From DUUI01 sp964345765 (GTDB lineage: Bacteria; Bacillota_I; Bacilli_A; Erysipelotrichales; Erysipelotrichaceae), in the NCBI GenBank assembly GCA_964345765.1, contig CAYFSJ010000034.1, forward strand, positions 1 through 10,157: 10,157 bases of DNA, read 5' to 3'. Made by a program: the position numbers and the translations under genes. Shown here piece by piece: positions 5,321 through 10,157 of this stretch. The notes under the pieces are model-generated. The model had not been told where the DNA came from. It saw only the letters and a list, made by a program, of their open reading frames with translations, and made no database searches. The number at the start of each line of letters is the position of its first letter. The first letter of the stretch is position 1.

Positions 5321-7442
5321 CAAGAGAATGAGGTTGAATGGTTAGTTGTTGACACTCTTTTTTATCAGCCAGTCCATTTTGATCTGCTAATAATTTATAA
5401 TAGCCTTCTAAATCTTTTTGAATCGGCTCATAGCTTGGGTTAATAAAGACTAACACTTCTTGATAACCACAATAGCTCTCTACCTGATTAAATCGTACCA
5501 ACAAGGCCTTGTTTTTTAAGCGTTCAAACTCAACATGTTCTTTAATTTCAGCACTCGTATTCAAACTAAAGATTTTTAGCTGTTTTCTAAGTTTAATTAA
5601 ATCTTTGGTATAATCGACTACTTCTTTAAACTCTTGAGCACGCTTATAACTGACTTGATTAATCTTATCACTGCTTCGATAAGAGTTCTCAACTCCTTGT
5701 TTGGTTCGTGCCATCTCTTGACCATAATGGAAGAATAACATCCCTTGTGAAATACACTGGATACCATTGGTCAATTTTTGTTTTTGAACATGTTGATGAT
5801 GGGTATTATATGGATTTGACGCTAAAATCTTATCCCATAAAGTCATATTATCATGACATTCAACATAGTTAACCGCTTGAGTAGGTTCATTAAATAATTT
5901 CACTAATAAATCATCTTGGGTATTAGCCACAATGGAAGCTTTAGCCGCCTCAATATAGGAAGTATCCCCTAGAGCATATCCACTAAATTGACTCAGTTCA
6001 CTAGCAGTAGGTCCCTTAATATGATCTCGATAGAAATCATTAAAGAAACTGACCTCGGGCATAAGATGCATATTATACATCGTGGCCCGTTTTTGTGGGT
6101 CTAACATGGTTGGCATATTCCAGCCTTCCCCATAAATAATGGTATCAGGACGAATAAGTGATAATTCTAAAACAATCTTATTCATTGTTTCAACATCTAA
6201 AATACCCATTAAGTCAAATCGGAAACCATCAATGTGATAGTGTTTCGCAAAATGAATGATTGAATCAACAATAAACTTACGCACCATACTATTAGAAGAA
6301 TCGACATCATTTCCACAGAAGGAACCATTGGAAATCACGCCTTCTTCATTAAGTCTAAAGTAGTAGTAAGGGACAATTTTCTCGAAGCTTGAATTATCTA
6401 AATCATACATATGGTTATAGACCACATCTAAAGTGACTCTTAATCCGTTTTTATGATAGAAAGAAACTACTTTTAAAAACTCTTCAATACGATTACAAGC
6501 ATCGGTCGGGTCTGAACTATAACTTCCTTCTAAGGCATTGTATTGAACTGGATCATAGCCCCAGTTATATAACAGTGTTGGATTATATTCATCGATCGTC
6601 GCAAAATCAAAGACAGGCATAATTTGAACATGGGTATAACCTATCTCTTTCAAGTAATCAAAGCCAGCCGCAGAACCCCCTAATTCCGTTCTGTTTTCTT
6701 CGATCAAACCTAAAAACTTCCCTTTGTTTTCAATATTGGTCTTAAGATCAATAGAGAAATCCCTTACCGATATTTCACCAATAATGGCATCGGTCTTTGA
6801 TCTAAACTTAGGTAATTTATCATCATTCATCTCAATTTTTAAACGATCAAAATCAATAACAGCTGAGCGTTTTGAGTTTTCGGTTGAACCATAACCATAT
6901 GGATCAAGAGCAAAGTTCAATTGACCATTCACGTTGACTAAATAGAGGTATTCCACTCCATGTAGATCAGCGTCAATTTCGATTTCCCAAGCCCCTTTTT
7001 CGACTTTGTTCATTCGATGATGATAGGGAATGTCATCGTTATAAAGTTCTAAGATAACTTGGTTGGCTGTGGGTGCCCATACCACAAATTTGGTTTTACC
7101 CTCACTGATATGTGCCCCAAAGTCACTTCGATCATTGTAGAAATCACGATTAAAACGATTGGTACGTACGACCAATCCAAATTGTAGTTGGGTTGTTAAT
7201 CCATGTTCCTCAATGACATCGTACACTTCCCCAAAGACAATGTCTATTTTTGGGATTTGAAGATAATACTTTTGATAATCGTCACTAGTTTCTTGACTAT
7301 TAATAGTTAAGGGTGTGACCAAACCTCGTTGGTCTCTTAAATAGAATTTTCCAGATACTCCTAAATAATGGGTCGATTTAATATAAGCCGCGATGATGGA
7401 GTAGTCATCTAAATAGGCTTCGAATCTATTTATTTTACGCAT
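5304..7442 (-). CDS. pulA: Type I pullulanase (cytoplasmic, AmyX-like)
   Basis: A debranching enzyme that hydrolyses alpha-1,6 links in pullulan and branched dextrins. At 712 residues without a signal peptide it matches cytoplasmic AmyX (about 718). Residues 1 to about 95 are an N-terminal accessory domain, about 105-200 a CBM48-like beta domain (KFVVWAPTA, 118-126; FALDPYGYG, 177-185), then the GH13_14 barrel. The type I hallmark YNWGYDP is at 292-298. Catalytic regions are intact: DVVYNH (339-344), GFRFDLMG with nucleophile Asp410, YGEGWN with acid/base Glu439, and VECHDN with His530-Asp531. I chose the ATG at 7442-7440 (MRKINRFEAYLDD) because AAGGTGA lies four bases upstream. The longer reading to 7487 adds an unlikely MCPWLCYNQ leader and would begin upstream of the predicted transcript. 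It has its own promoter, separated from the phosphorylase by a terminator, and ends 17 bases inside the convergent GH13 gene. Confidence 0.94.
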   Translation of the reverse strand: MRKINRFEAYLDDYSIIAAYIKSTHYLGVSGKFYLRDQRGLVTPLTINSQETSDDYQKYYLQIPKIDIVFGEVYDVIEEHGLTTQLQFGLVVRTNRFNRDFYNDRSDFGAHISEGKTKFVVWAPTANQVILELYNDDIPYHHRMNKVEKGAWEIEIDADLHGVEYLYLVNVNGQLNFALDPYGYGSTENSKRSAVIDFDRLKIEMNDDKLPKFRSKTDAIIGEISVRDFSIDLKTNIENKGKFLGLIEENRTELGGSAAGFDYLKEIGYTHVQIMPVFDFATIDEYNPTLLYNWGYDPVQYNALEGSYSSDPTDACNRIEEFLKVVSFYHKNGLRVTLDVVYNHMYDLDNSSFEKIVPYYYFRLNEEGVISNGSFCGNDVDSSNSMVRKFIVDSIIHFAKHYHIDGFRFDLMGILDVETMNKIVLELSLIRPDTIIYGEGWNMPTMLDPQKRATMYNMHLMPEVSFFNDFYRDHIKGPTASELSQFSGYALGDTSYIEAAKASIVANTQDDLLVKLFNEPTQAVNYVECHDNMTLWDKILASNPYNTHHQHVQKQKLTNGIQCISQGMLFFHYGQEMARTKQGVENSYRSSDKINQVSYKRAQEFKEVVDYTKDLIKLRKQLKIFSLNTSAEIKEHVEFERLKNKALLVRFNQVESYCGYQEVLVFINPSYEPIQKDLEGYYKLLADQNGLADKKECQQLTIQPHSLVIVAR

Positions 7443-7446
7443 GAAA

Positions 7447-7453
7447 TCACCTT
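7447..7453 (-). promoter_or_regulatory. Ribosome binding site deciding the pulA start
   Basis: The minus strand reads AAGGTGA, four bases before the ATG at 7442. It supports the 712-residue start. The upstream alternative at 7487 lies before the predicted transcription start (about 7457), so it should not be on the mRNA at all. Confidence 0.75.
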
Positions 7454-7463
7454 GTCGCTTTTG

Positions 7464-7472
7464 ATTATAGCA
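7464..7472 (-). promoter_or_regulatory. Extended -10 promoter of pulA
   Basis: TGC followed by a perfect TATAAT (7469-7464) on the minus strand. The preceding bases repeat the malF promoter exactly: both read GTTGTGCTATAAT. The -35 is weak (AACGAT at 7492-7487 with a 17-base spacer). Transcription would start near 7457 with a leader of about 15 bases, and the promoter lies downstream of the phosphorylase terminator, so pulA is an independent unit. Confidence 0.7.
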
Positions 7473-7483
7473 CAACCAAGGAC

Positions 7484-7495
7484 ACAATCGTTTGT
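7484..7495. promoter_or_regulatory. Operator-like dyad ACAA-N-CG-N-TTGT over the pulA -35
   Basis: ACAATCGTTTGT is symmetric apart from the two bases flanking the central CG. Its form resembles LacI/GalR-family operators, and it covers the -35 zone of the pulA promoter, much as the 3659-3672 dyad does at malF. The arms differ from those at malF, so a single regulator for both is not shown. At 12 bases the support is modest. Confidence 0.35.
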
Positions 7496-7510
7496 TTGTT
7501 TAAAAACAAG

Positions 7511-7530
7511 AAAAAAGAGCCCGAAGGCTC
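7511..7530 (-). terminator. Intrinsic terminator after glycogen phosphorylase (UUCG tetraloop)
   Basis: On the minus strand GAGCC (7530-7526), loop TTCG (7525-7522) and GGCTC (7521-7517) form a perfect hairpin with the very stable UUCG loop. Six T follow directly (7516-7511). It begins six bases after the phosphorylase stop codon and separates this gene from pulA. Confidence 0.93.
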
Positions 7531-7536
7531 ATTGTG

Positions 7537-9939
7537 TTAGTATTTCTTGATGGCGCGTAAATCCCAGATATCATCAGCATATTCTTGGATGGTACGATCA
7601 CTAGAGAAATAACCACTCTTAGCAATATTAACCAGACAAGTTTTTGCCCAACCTTTTTTATCGGCATAACGCTCTTCCACTTCTTCCATTGCTTCAACAT
7701 ACGCTTGGAAATCTCTAAGTAGGAAGTATTCATCATTCTTATAGATTAGTTCTTCATAGATAAGTTTAAACTCATCTTTATTCTCATGAAGAGATCCATC
7801 AATTAAGGCATTGACCGCTTTTTCTAAAACAGGATTATCCTTAAGTTCTTGTTGAGCATTGTAACCATTCATACGAAGTTTATTTACTTCTTCAACTTTT
7901 AAACCAAAGATAATGTCATGTTCTGGACCAACTAATTCATCAATCTCTACATTGGCACCATCCAGTGTTCCCAGTGTAATGGCTCCATTCATCATAAACT
8001 TCATGTTACCAGTTCCTGATGCTTCTTTTCCTGCCGTTGAGATTTGTTGAGAAACATCGGTCGCATTCATTAATAATTCAGCGACAGTAACACGATAGTT
8101 AGGGATAAAGACAACTTTCATGTATTTTGACAATTCTTCATCCGCCTCAACAATTTCAGACAGAGTCGTAATTAACTTAATGACTTTCTTGGCAAAATGA
8201 TAGGAAGGAGCAGCCTTAGCCGCAAAGATGAAGGTGTGTTTTTTCATCGTGAAGTTCTTATCTTCTTTAATGCGTTGAATGAGATAAATGATATGGAGCG
8301 CTTTTAATAATTGACGCTTATAAGCATGTAATCTCTTAGCGAGTGTGTCAAAGATTGAATCCTTAGGCACATCAATTCCAGTTTCTTGTTTGATGAAATC
8401 AATCAGGATTTGTTTTCGCTCATCCTTGATTTCTAAGAAACGTTTTTGAAGGTCTTCATCATCGACATGATCAAGTAATTTTTCTAATTGAACTGGATCA
8501 TAAATAAAGTCATCCCCAATTGTATCAGTTAATAATTTGGTTAGTTGTGGGTTTGAATACACTAACCAACGACGATGGGTAATTCCATTGGTTTTATTGT
8601 TAATCAACTCAGGATTAAGCTTATGGAAATTATTGAAGACATCTTCTTTTAAGATCTCAGTATGAAGTCTTGCGACACCGTTCACTGAGAAGGAACCGAT
8701 GATGGCTAAATTGGCCATATGGACTTGTCCGTCTTTAATAACAGCCGTATCGTTTGCCAGATGCATATCACCTGTTTCTTTAAAGGTATTAGAAATATGA
8801 CGGCGATTAATCTCCTCTATAATCATATAAACTCTTGGTAGTAACTTTTGGACATATTCAATTGGCCAACGTTCTAAAGCTTCAGCCAAAACAGTATGGT
8901 TTGTGTAGGCAATACTGTTTTTGACGATGTGCCAAGCATCTTCCCATTCGAATTTATGCTCATCCATTAATAATCGCATTAATTCTGGAATACATAAAAC
9001 AGGGTGGGTATCGTTTAATTGAATGACCACTTTTTCGTGGAAGTTCTTTAAATCAGGATAGACACGTAAGTGTGCTTTGATTAATGCTTGTAGACCTGCT
9101 GAAACAAAGAAATATTGTTGTTTTAAACGTAGATATTTCCCATGTTCATTAGAATCATCTGGATAAACATTTTGTGTAATCTCATTTAATTCAGTAATGT
9201 AAGTCCCGAAATCTTTTTTAGCCGGTAAACGGTCTGATGCTTCCGCATCCCATAATCTTAGAGTGTTGGTAATATCGGTACCACGCCCAACAATTGGCAT
9301 ATCGCATGGGACAGCTCTGACATATTCAGCATTAACATGGTTATAGATGGTTCTTCCTTGGTCGTCACTTTCTATTTCGATATGACCCCAAAATGGGACA
9401 TCAACTCCATGTTTTGGTTTTCTGACTTCCCAGACATTGCCTAGTCTTAGCCATTGGTCTGGTACTTCGACTTGATAACCATTTTCAATCTTTTGTTTAA
9501 ATAAACCATATTGGTAACGGAGTGTAATTCCATTTCCTGGTAATTGTAATGAGGCGAGTGAATCTAAAAAACATGCGGCTAGTCTCCCTAAACCACCGTT
9601 TCCTAAGCCTGGATCTGATTCTAAGTCTTCGAGTTCGTTAATGTCGATTCCTAAATCAGAGAGGCCTTCTTTGACTGTGTCATAGATTCCTAAGTTCATC
9701 ATATTGTTTGTTAGCATTCTTCCCATTAAAAATTCCATCGAGAAGTAATACATTTGTTTCGCACCCAGTGAGGCGGCAGTCTCCTTAGATTCTTTCCAAT
9801 TAAGTGACGCATACTCTCTTATCATATCGCCTAAGACAACATAGCGTTCAGTTATATGTGATTGTTCTAAAGAGCGACCAAACTTCTCTACGATGCGAGC
9901 GGTAAAGTCTCTTTTAAAATCAAACTTGTCGTTAAACAT
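7537..9939 (-). CDS. glgP: Glycogen/maltodextrin phosphorylase (GT35)
   Basis: A PLP-dependent enzyme that splits alpha-1,4-glucan ends with phosphate to give glucose-1-phosphate, in the cytoplasm. The 800-residue protein is full length for bacterial GT35 (about 750-850). Visible family blocks are MYYFSMEFLMGR (63-74), GLGNGGLGRLA (111-121), QLNDTHPVL, THRRWL and the PLP site EASGTGNMKFMMNGA, whose cofactor lysine is Lys647. No eukaryotic-type N-terminal phosphorylation extension is seen. GGAGG stands five bases before the ATG. The gene is a single transcription unit with its own terminator. Maltodextrin phosphorylase (MalP) and glycogen phosphorylase (GlgP) cannot be separated by sequence reading alone. 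The maltodextrin neighbours favour a MalP role; no glycogen synthesis gene is visible, though the window ends shortly upstream. Confidence 0.95.
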   Translation of the reverse strand: MFNDKFDFKRDFTARIVEKFGRSLEQSHITERYVVLGDMIREYASLNWKESKETAASLGAKQMYYFSMEFLMGRMLTNNMMNLGIYDTVKEGLSDLGIDINELEDLESDPGLGNGGLGRLAACFLDSLASLQLPGNGITLRYQYGLFKQKIENGYQVEVPDQWLRLGNVWEVRKPKHGVDVPFWGHIEIESDDQGRTIYNHVNAEYVRAVPCDMPIVGRGTDITNTLRLWDAEASDRLPAKKDFGTYITELNEITQNVYPDDSNEHGKYLRLKQQYFFVSAGLQALIKAHLRVYPDLKNFHEKVVIQLNDTHPVLCIPELMRLLMDEHKFEWEDAWHIVKNSIAYTNHTVLAEALERWPIEYVQKLLPRVYMIIEEINRRHISNTFKETGDMHLANDTAVIKDGQVHMANLAIIGSFSVNGVARLHTEILKEDVFNNFHKLNPELINNKTNGITHRRWLVYSNPQLTKLLTDTIGDDFIYDPVQLEKLLDHVDDEDLQKRFLEIKDERKQILIDFIKQETGIDVPKDSIFDTLAKRLHAYKRQLLKALHIIYLIQRIKEDKNFTMKKHTFIFAAKAAPSYHFAKKVIKLITTLSEIVEADEELSKYMKVVFIPNYRVTVAELLMNATDVSQQISTAGKEASGTGNMKFMMNGAITLGTLDGANVEIDELVGPEHDIIFGLKVEEVNKLRMNGYNAQQELKDNPVLEKAVNALIDGSLHENKDEFKLIYEELIYKNDEYFLLRDFQAYVEAMEEVEERYADKKGWAKTCLVNIAKSGYFSSDRTIQEYADDIWDLRAIKKY

Positions 9940-9966
9940 AATTCCCTCCAGTAATAACTCCTACCT

Positions 9967-9972
9967 ATTATA
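9967..9972 (-). promoter_or_regulatory. Probable -10 of the glycogen phosphorylase gene
   Basis: A perfect TATAAT lies on the minus strand 27 bases before the ATG at 9939. The -35 zone (TAACTA, 9995-9990) is weak and the TG of an extended -10 is not in register. The gene after it has a good ribosome binding site, so a promoter here is plausible. Confidence 0.5.
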
Positions 9973-9983
9973 CACTAATTAAG

Positions 9984-10023
9984 AATAAATAGTTATGTTG
10001 CTCTTTAGTTGATTAAATAACTA
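9984..10023 (-). terminator. Weak AT-rich hairpin, possible terminator of the right-edge gene
   Basis: On the minus strand TAGTTAT (10023-10017, starting at the stop codon TAG) can pair with ATAACTA (9996-9990) across a 20-base loop, and TTTATT follows. The stem has only one G-C pair and the loop is long, so termination would be inefficient. It also overlaps the -35 zone of the phosphorylase promoter and may have no role. Confidence 0.25.
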
Positions 10024-10157
10024 GTTATGATGAGTTTTTGTAACTGGAACTAGTTCAATATAACCTCTTGAGCCAATTGGTTCTAATTGAATTTTAGCTA
10101 AACTAGGATTGATTTTGACATTAAATGTTGAATAATCAAACTGATCGATGATAGTTT
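10021..10157 (-). CDS. Partial gene, C-terminal 44 residues, product not recognised
   Basis: The minus strand is open from the window edge to TAG at 10023-10021. The visible end contains FNVKINPSLAKIQLEP and GYIELVPVTKTHHN. The composition looks coding (mixed charged and hydrophobic residues, a beta-strand-like pattern), but the fragment is too short for a family. It lies upstream of glgP in the same direction, 81 bases away, so it may belong to the same metabolic locus. No function is proposed. The start and most of the gene lie beyond the window. Confidence 0.55.
   Translation of the reverse strand, partial: TIIDQFDYSTFNVKINPSLAKIQLEPIGSRGYIELVPVTKTHHN

Noticed and set aside
5322..5363. 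AAGAG...CTCTT followed by six T on the plus strand as terminator of the GH13 gene
   Set aside because: The T-run is good, but the stem is only 5 bp and the loop is 28 bases with no clear internal pairing. I could not support it; where the GH13 transcript ends remains open.
7500..7736. Minus-strand open frame of 78 codons
   Set aside because: It overlaps the 3' end of glgP in another frame and runs through that gene's terminator. Shadow frame.
10017..10028. Perfect 12-base palindrome ATAACTAGTTAT
   Set aside because: It is AT-rich, spans the stop codon of the partial gene, and has no matching copy at another promoter. No role can be argued beyond the weak hairpin already listed.
10047..10056. 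Perfect palindrome GAACTAGTTC near the right edge
   Set aside because: It lies within the coding part of the partial gene (Glu-Leu-Val codons) and is short enough to be chance.
1..10157. CRISPR arrays, tRNA or rRNA genes, insertion sequences, riboswitches
   Set aside because: The noncoding space is limited to short promoter gaps and the pseudogene. I saw no regular repeats, cloverleaf-like segments, transposase remnants or long structured leaders.

Overview
The window is an AT-rich, mostly minus-strand maltodextrin/glycogen-degradation locus from a low-GC bacterium. AAGGAGG-type ribosome binding sites, a MalFG importer of Gram-positive type, a DUF1189 membrane protein and a cytoplasmic AmyX-like pullulanase point to Bacillota or an Acholeplasma/Izemoplasma-like relative. 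The long reading frames use TGG for tryptophan, and one gene ends in TGA, so the standard bacterial code fits better than the Mycoplasma code. I cannot name a genus.

Layout from left to right. Positions 21-324 (minus) hold the decayed C-terminal end of a DUF4143-type AAA ATPase. Positions 371-3607 (minus) are a tight operon, read malF, malG, DUF1189 protein, with 1-base spacing or overlap between genes. Positions 3608-3718 are a compact divergent promoter region with two TTGATA/TATCA dyads. Positions 3719-5320 (plus) encode a GH13 neopullulanase/cyclomaltodextrinase-like enzyme. Its 3' end overlaps by 17 bp that of a convergent type I pullulanase (5304-7442, minus). The likely terminator of the pullulanase transcript lies inside the coding sequence of the opposing gene. 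Positions 7443-7536 carry a pullulanase promoter and a strong UUCG-loop terminator that closes the upstream glycogen/maltodextrin phosphorylase (7537-9939, minus). The right edge (10021-10157, minus) is the last 44 codons of an unrecognised gene.

How the genes would work together: MalF and MalG form the membrane channel of an ABC importer for maltose/maltodextrins. In the cytoplasm the pullulanase cuts alpha-1,6 branches, the GH13 enzyme hydrolyses short linear or cyclic dextrins, and the phosphorylase releases glucose-1-phosphate. The solute-binding protein (MalE), the ATPase (MalK/MsmX), MalQ and a regulator are not in the window.

No undescribed system was found. The most unusual points are the terminator embedded in an opposing gene, the paired operator-like dyads in the divergent promoter, a near-identical extended -10 element in front of malF and pulA, and the malFG operon without an adjacent binding-protein gene. 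The only gene-free stretch over 300 bases is the left edge, explained by the pseudogene.
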